NCBI GenBank assembly: GCA_045039925.1
Contig: CP108400.1
Coordinates: 10,168,001-10,232,000, forward strand
Origin: Yinghuangia sp045039925
GTDB taxonomy: Bacteria; Actinomycetota; Actinomycetes; Streptomycetales; Streptomycetaceae
Length of the DNA: 64,000 nucleotides
Direction: 5' to 3'
This document shows, piece after piece, positions 51,196-59,624 of the stretch (within the stretch, counting starts at the first letter, position 1; each line of letters opens with the position of its first letter). The position numbers were made by a program, and so were the translations under genes. Under the pieces are notes generated by a model that saw only the letters and a list, made by a program, of their open reading frames with translations, had not been told where the DNA came from and searched no databases.

Positions 51196-51984
51196 TCAGC
51201 GCAGGACCGCGCAGCCGCGGCGTTCCAGGGCCTCGGCGAGGTGTTGCGGGACGGCAGAGGGGGCGTTCCAGCGCAGGTCGAGCTTTTCGAGGCCGGGGAG
51301 TTCGGCCACCCAGTCGGGCACGCGGGTGATGCGGTTGGCCCTGAGGTCGAGGTGCCGCAGGCGCGGGAGTGCGGCGAGGGCTGCGGGGACGTCGGCGAGG
51401 GCGTTGCCGCGCAGGTCGAGGTGCCGCAGGTCGGCGAGGTGCGCGGCGGAGTCGGGGAGGCCGGTGAGGCGGTTGCCGCGCAGGTGCAGTTCCCGGAGGC
51501 TGCGGAGGTCGCCGAGGGTGGTCGGGAGGGCGGTGAGGCGGCAGTTCTCGGCGCGGAGTTCGACGAGGGCGGTCATGCGGCCGACGGTGTCGGGGAGCCG
51601 GGTGAGGGGGTTCTCGCCGACGTTGAGGTAGCGCAGGCGCGTGAGGCGCCCGAGCGCGTCGGGGAGTGCGCTGAGGCGGTTGTCGTGGAGGTAGAGGAAG
51701 TCGGTGAGGGCGGGCAGGTCGCCGACGTCGTCCGGGAGGCGGGTGAGCGCGTTGTGCCCGAGGTCGAGGGTACGGAGCGCCGTCATGCGGGCCAGGCCGG
51801 GCGGGAGTTCGGCGAGGTCGTTCTCGGCGAGGACGACGGTGTGCCAGTCGGTGCGGGCCCAGAGGGTGTCGGGGACGCTGCCGAGGTGGTGGCGCCACAG
51901 GTCGAGTACGCGTTCGGTTGTCGTCGGTTCACCGGGTGCGGGTGCGGGTGCCGGCGACGGTACGCCGGGCGCGGGACCGGTCAC
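51196..51984 (-). CDS. Leucine-rich-repeat protein
   Basis: A 262-residue protein with about nine leucine-rich repeats of 23 residues (RTLDLGHNALTRLPDDVG, RELHLRGNRLTGLPD, EKLDLRWNA) after a Pro/Ala-rich N-terminus. LRR proteins are binding scaffolds; no signal peptide, so it is cytosolic. The GTG start overlaps the stop of the TetR gene (GTGA), making one operon with it. Function unknown. Confidence 0.9.
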   Translation of the reverse strand: MTGPAPGVPSPAPAPAPGEPTTTERVLDLWRHHLGSVPDTLWARTDWHTVVLAENDLAELPPGLARMTALRTLDLGHNALTRLPDDVGDLPALTDFLYLHDNRLSALPDALGRLTRLRYLNVGENPLTRLPDTVGRMTALVELRAENCRLTALPTTLGDLRSLRELHLRGNRLTGLPDSAAHLADLRHLDLRGNALADVPAALAALPRLRHLDLRANRITRVPDWVAELPGLEKLDLRWNAPSAVPQHLAEALERRGCAVLR

Positions 51985-52694
51985 GGCGTGGCGCCCCGGC
52001 CCGTGCCGCGGGTGCGCCGGAGGCGGCTGCGTACGGCGCGCTGGGTGAGCGGACCCAGGTCTTCCAGCAGCGCGACGAGGGCGCCGAGTTGGTCGAGGGC
52101 GTCCAGGGCCCGGTCGGTGCCGTCGCGGTCGACGCCGCCGTACAGTTCCAGGCCGATGAACGCCGCGGCGACGGCCCGGGCGAGGCCGCCCACGTCGACG
52201 ATGTCGGCGAGCGGCGTGTCGGCGAGGACGCGGGCGAGGACCGTCTCGATCTCGGTGATCCACAGCCCGAGTCCGGTCGCGGTGGCCGGGGCGAGGGTGG
52301 CGTCGGTCTGCGCGCCCGCGAGGAGGTGGGCCATGACGACGATGTCGGCGTGCTCGTCCTCGTGGATGCTGCGGCTCAGGTGCAGGAGCTCGCGCAGCGT
52401 GGCGACCTCGGCGAAGCGGGCGCGGTAGTGCGCGACCTGCTGTTCGGCGCCGTGGGTGCAGGCGGCGGCGAGGAGGTCGTCGACGGTGCCGAAGTGGTAG
52501 AAGATCAGCGCCTGGTTGACGCCCGCGGTGGCGGCGATGCTGCGGGCGGAGGTTCCGGCGAGGCCGTGGGTGCGCAGCGTGTCGAGGGCGCCCTGCAGCA
52601 GCTTCTCCCGGGTGTTGGCCCGGCTGCCGGCCCGGGGCTTCTTTCCGGAGTCGGCTCGGTCGTCGGCTCGGTCGTCGGCCCGCGTGTCGCTCAT
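51981..52694 (-). CDS. TetR-family transcriptional regulator
   Basis: A 237-residue TetR protein. The N-terminus carries an Asp-Arg-Ala repeat (ADDRADDRADS), then the HTH (GLAGTSARSIAATAGVNQAL, YHFGTVDDLLAA), then a helical ligand domain. It overlaps the LRR gene and follows the DUF4166 gene by 130 nt on the same strand. It is the likely binder of the twin palindromes upstream of the SRPBCC gene, 1.8 kb away. Confidence 0.9.
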   Translation of the reverse strand: MSDTRADDRADDRADSGKKPRAGSRANTREKLLQGALDTLRTHGLAGTSARSIAATAGVNQALIFYHFGTVDDLLAAACTHGAEQQVAHYRARFAEVATLRELLHLSRSIHEDEHADIVVMAHLLAGAQTDATLAPATATGLGLWITEIETVLARVLADTPLADIVDVGGLARAVAAAFIGLELYGGVDRDGTDRALDALDQLGALVALLEDLGPLTQRAVRSRLRRTRGTGRGATP

Positions 52695-52824
52695 GGTGGT
52701 CCGGGTCTCCGTGCTGTGCGGCGGCGTGAGGTGCGTTCCCGAGGCGCGTTCCCGAGATGCGCCCCCGAGGTCTGTGCCCGAGGTGCGCTGTTGCCGAGGT
52801 GGTTCCGGGACCGCGGTGGGCCGG

Positions 52825-53658
52825 TCAGCTGCGGCGTTCCTCGCGTACGGGCCTAACGCTAGCGGGCGCCGGGCCGGGCAGGGCCGCCAGGCCGCCCGAC
52901 GCGTCGAGGCCGAGGTAGTGGGCGGCGAAGCTGCCTTCGTAGCCGAAGAGGGGTCCGAGGACGGGGTTGGTGACGCGTACCCGGATGCGGAAGCGGCCGG
53001 TGCTGTCGTCGAACGACTCGCGGACGACGGCTTGCCCGACGACGGGGCGCGGGAGGCGTACGCCGAACGGGCCTTCGTAGAGGCGGAACGCGCCGGAGCG
53101 GATCTCCAGCGCGCCGCCGCGGGTCGCGGCGAACCACAGGTCGACGGCGAGGTGTTGGTGGGTGCCGAGGTAGTCGACGACGCAGTTGCGCTGTTCGCTG
53201 AAGACCATGGTCGCGTCGAAGCGGCGGGGCCGGTCGGGGAATTGGAAGGTGCGGACGAACGTGACCGTTTCGCGGCCGTACCCGTCCAGGTAGGGGTGGT
53301 TGTCGATGCGGAACGGCACGTCGGTGCCGGTCGCGTCAAGCAGGACGTTCCGCCGGTCGCCGACGGCGAGGAACGGTTTGAGGAGAAGGCGCGTGCGCGG
53401 CGTGCCCCGCCAGATGCGGTCCATGGTCCCGGTGCCGACACAGGCCTCCCCGGAGTCGAGCCCGACCCCGAAGCGGCGCCGCAGTTCGGGGTGCAGGCGG
53501 CCGAAGTCGCGGCCGAGAGCGCGGTGGAACATCGAGTACGCCGGGGCGCGGCGGGCCGAACGAGTGCTGTGGGCCGCGGTGTTCGGGGGAGTGGTTACCG
53601 GCATGGGCACCACAGCAGTCGTAGGTGAGCACACAGCAGCGGTCAAGGCGGTGGTCAC
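52825..53658 (-). CDS. DUF4166-domain protein
   Basis: A 277-residue protein. After a 50-residue Thr/Pro-rich start it shows the DUF4166 features FHRALGRDFGRLHPELRRRF, GTGTMDRIWRGTP and GAFRLYEGPFGVRLPRP. The domain is known in actinobacteria but has no assigned chemistry. GGAG lies 5 nt before the GTG, which overlaps the stop of the SRPBCC gene, so the pair is translationally coupled. Confidence 0.84.
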   Translation of the reverse strand: MTTALTAAVCSPTTAVVPMPVTTPPNTAAHSTRSARRAPAYSMFHRALGRDFGRLHPELRRRFGVGLDSGEACVGTGTMDRIWRGTPRTRLLLKPFLAVGDRRNVLLDATGTDVPFRIDNHPYLDGYGRETVTFVRTFQFPDRPRRFDATMVFSEQRNCVVDYLGTHQHLAVDLWFAATRGGALEIRSGAFRLYEGPFGVRLPRPVVGQAVVRESFDDSTGRFRIRVRVTNPVLGPLFGYEGSFAAHYLGLDASGGLAALPGPAPASVRPVREERRS

Positions 53659-54470
53659 GGTGTCTCCAGGCGGTCGAGGGTGTCGGGGGCGGTCGCGGCG
53701 CGGCGGTCGGGCGGGGTACGCAGGCAGCGCCGCGCGGCCGGGGTTCCGGGCAGGGGCGGTATGAGGACGCAGGCCGCGGCCGCCAGCGCGGTGAACGCGG
53801 GTGAGCGCGTCATGCAGGCGATCCCGGCGGTGGCCGCGGCGCGCGTCGCGGTCTCGGCGAGTGCGCGGCGCAGGGTGCGTTCGGGGGTGGCTCCGGTTTC
53901 CAGCCACAGGCGGAGGCGGTCGAACGACCAGGCGGTGGCCCAGCCCATGAGCGGTCGGACGAGGCGGTCGAGGGGTCGGCCGCCGAGGCCCGGGTCGTAG
54001 TCGTAGCCGGTGAGGAAGCGGACTCCGTCGGGCGTGGGGACGTAGCGCCAGTAGCCGCGGCCGGAGCGGATAGGGGAGAGGGGGTGCGTGGAGGCGAAGC
54101 GGAGGGCGGAGGTCGCGGTGCCGTCGGGGCGGCGGCGTTCTCCGACGGTGGTGCCGGTGCCGGCGATGGTGAGGCCGGGGAAGGGGCGGGTGGCGTAGCG
54201 GAACCGCTCAGATTGCGGTGCCGGGGCCGCTCCCGGGTTCGTCTTCGGGTCCCTTCCCGGGGCCGCCTCCGGGGCCGCTCCCGGGTCCGCCCCCGGGTCC
54301 GCTCCTGAGCCCGCCTCTGGGTCCGCTCCTGCGTCCGGTTCGGGCGTGAGGGCGGAGATCTCCGTGAAGCGGAGGTCCCAGCGCTGGTGTTGGCCGGGGG
54401 CGCGGGTGTGCTGCCAGAGCTTGTCGGGGTGGGTGCGGATGCGGGTCTCGATGTAGAGCGGTGCAGGCAT
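53655..54470 (-). CDS. SRPBCC-like protein
   Basis: A 271-residue protein resembling START/SRPBCC lipid- or ligand-binding domains: HPDKLWQHTRAPGQHQRWDL at the N-terminus and GRGYWRYVPTPDGVRFLTGY later. A repeat-encoded Gly/Ala/Pro/Asp insert (about residues 43-85) interrupts it. A helical C-terminus with a hydrophobic segment (FTALAAAACVLIPPLP) follows. First gene of a coupled pair with DUF4166; two TetR palindromes sit 56-104 bp upstream. Confidence 0.75.
   Translation of the reverse strand: MPAPLYIETRIRTHPDKLWQHTRAPGQHQRWDLRFTEISALTPEPDAGADPEAGSGADPGADPGAAPEAAPGRDPKTNPGAAPAPQSERFRYATRPFPGLTIAGTGTTVGERRRPDGTATSALRFASTHPLSPIRSGRGYWRYVPTPDGVRFLTGYDYDPGLGGRPLDRLVRPLMGWATAWSFDRLRLWLETGATPERTLRRALAETATRAAATAGIACMTRSPAFTALAAAACVLIPPLPGTPAARRCLRTPPDRRAATAPDTLDRLETP
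54226..54335 (-). repeat. Low-complexity repeats encoding the SRPBCC insert
   Basis: Degenerate 11-13 bp units built on GGGTCCGCTCC and GGGGCCGC encode the Gly-Ala-Asp-Pro insert of the SRPBCC-like protein. They are close in style to the repeats before the antiporter genes. Confidence 0.75.
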
Positions 54471-54525
54471 GGCGGTGCCGTCCCCCGTGTGCGTGCGTGC
54501 GCGATTTGGCGGCCGCCCGATGAGG

Positions 54526-54574
54526 TTTAAGCGACTGCTCAAAGAACGTAGACGATTTTGAGCAGACGCTCAAG
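54526..54574. promoter_or_regulatory. Twin TetR-type operators
   Basis: TTTAAGC-GACT-GCTCAAA (54526-54543) and TTTGAGC-AGAC-GCTCAAG (54557-54574). Each is a 7-bp dyad with a 4-bp centre, the first with one internal mismatch. They are 31 bp apart, so on the same face of the helix at about three turns. They lie upstream of the SRPBCC gene; the TetR gene in the same cluster is the likely binder. Confidence 0.75.
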
Positions 54575-54736
54575 CGGTTGTTTCTCGGAGGTCTGCTTGT
54601 GCTCCGGCCGGTCCTCCCCGGACACACGTGTGGGGCGGTGCGCCGCAACGCACCGCCCCACAACGCCGGGAGCCCCACGGGTAGCGACCACCGCCGAGAG
54701 GGCCGCCCCGGGATCACCCGATCCCGGTCGCCCCGA

Positions 54737-55660
54737 TCACTCCTCCGGGATCTCGCCGAACTCCCCGGCCTGCATGTCGGCGACCGCCTGCTCCAGTTCG
54801 CGGCGCGTGTTCATCACGAACGGCCCGTAGTGCGCGACCGGTTCGCGGACCGGACGGCCGGTCCACAGCACGAACCGCAGTCCCTCGTCGCCGGCTTCGA
54901 CGTCGAGCACGCCGTACGCCGGGCCGTTCCCGCCGCCGTTTACGTTTACGTTCCCGGCGCCGTCGGACCCCGTCGGCGCCGCGGCCCCGCCGGGTGCGAG
55001 GTGCACGACCTGCCCCGCCTCGGCGGGGGTGCGGTCCGGGCCGAAGCGGCCGGAGCCGGCGACGACGTACGCGAAACCGTTCTGGTCCGCGGGGACTTCC
55101 TGCGCGTACCCGGCGCCCGGTTCGAGGACCGCGTCGGCCATGGTCACCGGAACGACGTTCACCGCCGGGCCGACCGCGTCGCCGGAGCGGCCGGAGAAGA
55201 CGCGTACCTCGACGCCCTCCTCGCGGCGTACCGGCATCGCGTCGGCGCGCAGGTCCTGGTAGCGCGGCTCGTCCATCTTGTTTGCGGCGGGCAGGTTGAT
55301 CCACAACTGCAGCAGGTGCACGGGCTCGCCGCGGTACGCCTTTTCGGCGTGGAACAGCCCGCGCCCCGCGGTCATCCACTGCGCGTCGCCCGGCCCGAGT
55401 ACGCCCTGTCCACCGCGGTTGTCGCGGTGTTCGGCGCGGCCTTCGAGGACCAGCGTGACGGTCTCCTGGCCGCGGTGCGGGTGCCAGTCGAACCCGACCG
55501 TGCTGAACCAGTCCTCGGCCAGGAACAGGAACGGGTCGTGCCGTGCCGGCTTGCCGGGTTCGAGGACGAGCGCCTTGTTGTCGACCTGGGCGTCCGGGCC
55601 GACCATGCGGCGGTCGGTCACGGCCGCCACCCGGCGCGCGGTCGGGGTCTGCGTGGTCAT
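54737..55660 (-). CDS. Pirin family protein
   Basis: A 307-residue double-cupin pirin. The N-terminal cupin has the metal motif WHPHRGQETVTLVLEGRAEH and WMTAGRGLFHAEKA; the C-terminal cupin starts near GQVVHLAPG. Some pirins are quercetin dioxygenases and some are transcriptional cofactors; which applies is unclear. A Gly/Asn insert (about residues 220-238) sits in the second cupin. GGAGG lies 5 nt before the ATG. A GTTGA-N4-TCAAC palindrome precedes it. Confidence 0.9.
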   Translation of the reverse strand: MTTQTPTARRVAAVTDRRMVGPDAQVDNKALVLEPGKPARHDPFLFLAEDWFSTVGFDWHPHRGQETVTLVLEGRAEHRDNRGGQGVLGPGDAQWMTAGRGLFHAEKAYRGEPVHLLQLWINLPAANKMDEPRYQDLRADAMPVRREEGVEVRVFSGRSGDAVGPAVNVVPVTMADAVLEPGAGYAQEVPADQNGFAYVVAGSGRFGPDRTPAEAGQVVHLAPGGAAAPTGSDGAGNVNVNGGGNGPAYGVLDVEAGDEGLRFVLWTGRPVREPVAHYGPFVMNTRRELEQAVADMQAGEFGEIPEE

Positions 55661-55695
55661 CGCGCCTCCACCTGCTCCACATTCATCATCGGATA

Positions 55696-55709
55696 GTTGA
55701 ACGCTCAAC
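55696..55709. promoter_or_regulatory. Palindrome upstream of the pirin gene
   Basis: GTTGA-ACGC-TCAAC is a perfect 5-bp dyad with 4-bp centre, 36 nt before the pirin start. It resembles half of the nearby TetR sites (TTGAGC/GCTCAA). MarR or TetR binding is possible. Confidence 0.45.
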
Positions 55710-55827
55710 ATAACGGGTCGCCTGACACGGCTATTCCGCAGCCCCGACACCCTCTATGCCGCGCCCGACACCCCCGCCCCGACCTGGCTCTCCCCGAGTC
55801 GCCAACCGTGTGATACCCCTTGGCCGC

Positions 55828-57504
55828 GTGAAAGCCCCCCGCGTCCCCGCGACCGCCCGCATAGCCGTCCCGCTCATCGCCGCCGCCCTCGTCGCCGCCG
55901 GCTGCAGCTCGGACGACGGCCCCTCCGCCGGCAACGCCGCCGACACCAAGTCCGCAGCGGCCCCGGCCTCCGCCACTCCGGGCACCGGCACAGGCACTGG
56001 CGCCGGAAGCGGGCAGCCGGACCCCGCCGCGCCCCCGGCCCCCTCGACCACGAGCCCGCCCGCGCCGCCCGCCCCGCGCGGAGCCGCCGACCCGGCGCTG
56101 AAGAACTTCTACGCCCAGAAGCCCGCCTGGAAGGCCTGCCCCGCCGACCCGGCCTACCGGGGCGACGACCGCGGATTGCAGTGCGCCCGCCTGCGCGTCC
56201 CCCTCGACTACGCCGACCCCGCGGCCAAGAGCATCGAGGTCGCCGTCTACCGCATGCCCGCGTCCGGCCCCGCCGCCGGCCGCATCGGCAGTCTCGCGAC
56301 CAACCCGGGCGGCCCGGGCAGCGGCGTACGCGGCACCGTGGTCAACCTTGCCGCCTCGAAGCCCACCCTCGCCGCCCGCTACGACATCGTCGGCTTCGAC
56401 CCGCGCGGCACCGGCGACAGCACCCCGGTCGTGTGCGCGGACGGCCCCCTCATGGACCGCCTCCAGTCCATCGACCCCACGCCGCGCGACGCCGCCGCCG
56501 TCGACGCGGCCGCCGTGGTCCTCAAGGAGTTCGGCCAGGGCTGCGCGACGCGCATGGGCGACCTGCTCCCGCACCTCGGTACCCGCGAGGCCACCGACGA
56601 CATGGACATCCTGCGCGGCGTCCTCGGCGAGGAACGCCTCAACTACGTCGGCACCTCGTACGGCACCTACCTTGGCGCCCGCTACGCCGACCGCTACCCG
56701 GACCGCGTCGGCCGGTTCGTCCTGGACGGGCTCCTCGACCCCGCCTCCGACCGCACCGCCCTCGCGCGCGAGCAGGCACAGGGATTCGACGCCGCGTTCC
56801 GGGCCTTCGCCACGGACTGCATCAGCCGAGCGGGCTGCCCGTTCACCGGCGACGCCGACGCCGCCGCCCGCAAGATGCGCGCCATGCTCGACAAACTGAG
56901 CGACACCCCCGCCCGCGTCGGAGGGCGCACCCTCGACGAGGCCATGGCCTCGACCGTGGTCTGCGGCTACCTCTACCACCCCGGCCAGTGGCCGGCGCTG
57001 CGCACGATCCTCACGGCCCTCGCCCGCGGTGACGCCGCACCGATGATCGGCGCCTTCGACTCGTACGCCGACCGCGGCCGCGACGGCGCGTACACGGACT
57101 CCTCGCTGGACGGCTACTTCGAGATCAACTGCGCCGACGGCCGCTTCCTCTCCGCCCAGGAGGCCGACCGCCTGGGCCGCGAAGTCGCCGCGACCGCGCC
57201 GGTGCTCGGCCCGTCCGTGGTGTGGAGTTGGGCCGCCGACTGTGCCGCCCCCGGGCCGGACCACGCCAAGCCGCTCGACGGTACGCGCCTGCCCGGCATG
57301 CTGCTGGTCAGCACCACCCGCGACCCCGCCACGCCGCACGTCGCCGCGCCCCGGGTGCGGGAGCAACTGCCCGCGTCGCGGCTGGTGACGTACAACGGCG
57401 ACGGGCACGTCGCGATCTACCGGGAGAACGCCTGCGTGGACCGCGCCGTCGACCGCCACCTCCTCGACGGGACGCTGCCGGGCGCGGACGTCCGCTGCGG
57501 CTGA
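55828..57504 (+). CDS. TAP-type alpha/beta-hydrolase lipoprotein (tripeptidyl aminopeptidase-like)
   Basis: A 558-residue exported lipoprotein: signal with lipobox LVAAGC, a Pro/Thr/Gly linker, then the peptidase S33/TAP fold. NPGGPGSGVRG is the oxyanion region, GTSYGTYLGARYA holds the nucleophilic Ser, TTRDPATPHVAAP the Asp, and GDGHVAIY the His. It should cleave short peptides at the cell surface. GTG at 55828 gives a normal signal peptide; an ATG at 55756 would give an extra 24 residues. Converges on the DUF1772 gene across a strong hairpin. Confidence 0.92.
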   Translation: MKAPRVPATARIAVPLIAAALVAAGCSSDDGPSAGNAADTKSAAAPASATPGTGTGTGAGSGQPDPAAPPAPSTTSPPAPPAPRGAADPALKNFYAQKPAWKACPADPAYRGDDRGLQCARLRVPLDYADPAAKSIEVAVYRMPASGPAAGRIGSLATNPGGPGSGVRGTVVNLAASKPTLAARYDIVGFDPRGTGDSTPVVCADGPLMDRLQSIDPTPRDAAAVDAAAVVLKEFGQGCATRMGDLLPHLGTREATDDMDILRGVLGEERLNYVGTSYGTYLGARYADRYPDRVGRFVLDGLLDPASDRTALAREQAQGFDAAFRAFATDCISRAGCPFTGDADAAARKMRAMLDKLSDTPARVGGRTLDEAMASTVVCGYLYHPGQWPALRTILTALARGDAAPMIGAFDSYADRGRDGAYTDSSLDGYFEINCADGRFLSAQEADRLGREVAATAPVLGPSVVWSWAADCAAPGPDHAKPLDGTRLPGMLLVSTTRDPATPHVAAPRVREQLPASRLVTYNGDGHVAIYRENACVDRAVDRHLLDGTLPGADVRCG

Positions 57505-57514
57505 CCGGCGGTCC

Positions 57515-57605
57515 CGCCCTGCGGGTTCGGCCCTCGGCACTTGGCCCTCGGCGCTGGGCCCTCGGTCCGGTGGATCCGATCCGGCCGTGCCGAACCCGCG
57601 GGGCG
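57515..57605. terminator. Long hairpin with three 14-bp-spaced repeats in the loop
   Basis: A 17-bp stem with one wobble (arms at 57515-57531 and 57589-57605, core GCGGGTTCGGC / GCCGAACCCGC) encloses 57 nt. The loop region carries three GGCCCTCGG copies spaced exactly 14 bp. It lies between convergent genes. Confidence 0.75.
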
Positions 57606-57606
57606 C

Positions 57607-58101
57607 TCAGGCGCCCGACCTGCCGGTGACCACGAGCGCGTACGCGAGCAGCCCGAACGCGGCCGTGTTCAGCACCACCCGCACCAGGTTCGCGGAACGC
57701 CAGCGGCGCTCGTCGAACGCCGCCCGAGCCGCCGCGTTGTCGATCGTGTCCGGGTCGCCCGCCGCCTTGAGCGCGTCGTTCCTCGGCACGTTCACCGCGC
57801 CCGTGATCAGCACCGTGACCAGGTAGAGCACGAACGCCGCCGCGATCCACGGCAGCGCGTCCTCGCCCAGGTGCAGCAGCCCGGCCAGCAGGGTGGTCAG
57901 CAGCGCGCCCACGAACCCGCCGCCGATGAACAGCGGGTTGACGATGGCGCGGTCGAGCGCCTGGAACGCCCCGACGAACGTCCGGTCGTCGGTCTTCGCC
58001 AGCCCCGGCATGACCGCGTTCGCGTAGATCCCGAAGACGCCCGCCATCATGCCCGTCGTCATCGTCGCCAGGATCAACGACGCCACTCTCAGCCCGTCCA
58101 C
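57607..58101 (-). CDS. DUF1772 (anthrone oxygenase-like) membrane protein
   Basis: A 164-residue protein with four membrane helices (GLRVASLILATMTTGMMAGV, FIGGGFVGALLTTLLAGLL, WIAAAFVLYLVTVLITG, VVLNTAAFGLLAYALVV) and the family phrase NVPRNDALKAAG. DUF1772 proteins include anthrone oxygenases of polyketide pathways, but most have unknown roles. The GTG at 58101 has GGGAGG 6 nt upstream. Confidence 0.87.
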   Translation of the reverse strand: MDGLRVASLILATMTTGMMAGVFGIYANAVMPGLAKTDDRTFVGAFQALDRAIVNPLFIGGGFVGALLTTLLAGLLHLGEDALPWIAAAFVLYLVTVLITGAVNVPRNDALKAAGDPDTIDNAAARAAFDERRWRSANLVRVVLNTAAFGLLAYALVVTGRSGA

Positions 58102-58289
58102 GCTCCGCCTCCCGCCGCCCCGGTGTGGGGTTGTGCCCAAGGTGCTGCCAGGTGTGTGCCGGAGCCGTTGCCATGGAGCCGTTGCCATGGAGCCGCGGCG
58201 GTCCGACAGGTGGAGCATGCCAGCTCACCGCGACGGTGTACGGGAGCGCGCTACGATCCGCACGTCGTACGAGCGGGTGGGGGTCCGTG

Positions 58290-58745
58290 ATGCGCAGCAG
58301 GGGTGGGAGAACGGCGGCTGGGCGCACCGGACTTCGGGCCGCGTCGCGGCCGCCGGCCAGACGGGTGGCGGCACTGCTGGGCGCGGCGTGCGTGGCGGCC
58401 TGCGTGTCGTGCGTCAACGACGACATCTTCGACAGCGCCGTGCACGAGCGCACGCGCGAGTACTTGCGCACGGTCGCCGAGGGGGCGCCGCCGACCGCCT
58501 ACTACGGCGACTGCGGGGGCCGACGGAACGACAGCGCCCACGACGCCCTTGCCGAGGAGGGCGGCGGATTCGGCTTCGCACTCACCGGATCGGTCGAGAG
58601 CGGCGACAGCGCCCACATCAACGTGAGTGTGACCGGACGCGACGGCGCGCCGACGTCGTACGTCGTCGACCTGCGCCGCGAGGGCGGCACCTGGTACGTG
58701 TGCGACGTGGACCAAGGCAGCGTCGACCTCGGCGGAGCGGGCTGA
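58290..58745 (+). CDS. Putative exported lipoprotein
   Basis: A 151-residue protein: basic N-terminus, a hydrophobic stretch with Cys (LLGAACVAACVSC), and a small extracellular domain with two further Cys and beta-rich character (GSVESGDSAHINVSVTG, SYVVDLRREGGTWYVCDVD). The lipobox Cys could be either of two. GGGTGGGGG precedes GTG-ATG. Function unknown. Confidence 0.75.
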   Translation: MRSRGGRTAAGRTGLRAASRPPARRVAALLGAACVAACVSCVNDDIFDSAVHERTREYLRTVAEGAPPTAYYGDCGGRRNDSAHDALAEEGGGFGFALTGSVESGDSAHINVSVTGRDGAPTSYVVDLRREGGTWYVCDVDQGSVDLGGAG

Positions 58746-58826
58746 GGGAGCGCCCGCAACGTGCGAACGCTCCCACGAATACCCGGATGCGGACCCCGAT
58801 CTCGATCCGCCGGGACCTCCTGCCGA

Positions 58827-59516
58827 TCAATCGGAGACGGCGACGACTGCGCGGTGACGGCTCGGGCGGGCGATCTCGTCGACCACGGCGAGGCCGAGGT
58901 CCGCGTACGAGATGTGCCCCTGGACGTCCACCCGCGCCGCATCCACCGGCTGCGCCCCGTCGATCCGGTACGCGCCTGCCCGCTCCGCCTCGTCCAGCAC
59001 CATCGGCGGGCACACCACGAGCCAGTCCAGGCCCTCGCCCGCCGCCGCGAACGCGTCGATCGCGTCCGCGTGCCCGCGGGCGAACTCCCGCCACTCCTCC
59101 GGGAATTCCGGCGCATCCATGATGCGTACGCCCGGCTCGGTCTCGACGGTCGTCGCGATCCCCACGTGGACGAGCCGCGCGACGCCCGCCTTCGCCAGGC
59201 CCTCGACCAGCGCGGCGGACGCCGCTCCGTAGAACGCGCGCGAACCGGTGTCCGGGGTGTAGACCGCGCTCACCGCCGCCGCGTGCCCGGCCGCGGCGCG
59301 GGCGACGTCGGCCGGGTCGGTGACGTCGCCGGCCACCACCGCCACGCCCGCTCGCCCGGCCAGGTCCGGGTGACGGGCGGGGTCGCGGACGACCGCGGTG
59401 ACCTCGTACCCGCGCGCCACCGCCTCGGCGAGCACGGCCCGCCCCGCTCGGCCGCCCGCACCGAACACCGCGATCCTGACCTCGCGCCCCGCACCGACCT
59501 CGTGGATTCCGCTCAT
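58827..59516 (-). CDS. NAD(P)H-binding atypical SDR protein
   Basis: A 229-residue protein of the NmrA/SDR atypical group: IAVFGAGGRAGRAVLAEAVA, then GDVTDPADVARAAAG, and a late VQGHISYADLGLAVVDEI typical of the group. Divergent from an HxlR-type regulator, a known arrangement for quinone or aldehyde reductases. Probably an oxidoreductase or NAD(P)H sensor; substrate unknown. Confidence 0.86.
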   Translation of the reverse strand: MSGIHEVGAGREVRIAVFGAGGRAGRAVLAEAVARGYEVTAVVRDPARHPDLAGRAGVAVVAGDVTDPADVARAAAGHAAAVSAVYTPDTGSRAFYGAASAALVEGLAKAGVARLVHVGIATTVETEPGVRIMDAPEFPEEWREFARGHADAIDAFAAAGEGLDWLVVCPPMVLDEAERAGAYRIDGAQPVDAARVDVQGHISYADLGLAVVDEIARPSRHRAVVAVSD

Positions 59517-59624
59517 GACACAGCTCCGCCCCGGTCTTCGCGACAGGGCCGATCCCCGCCGCTGCCTGCAACGGTATGGATCGGATACTGGTTACTTCAA
59601 CGAAACCGGACTAGCGTCGGACGC

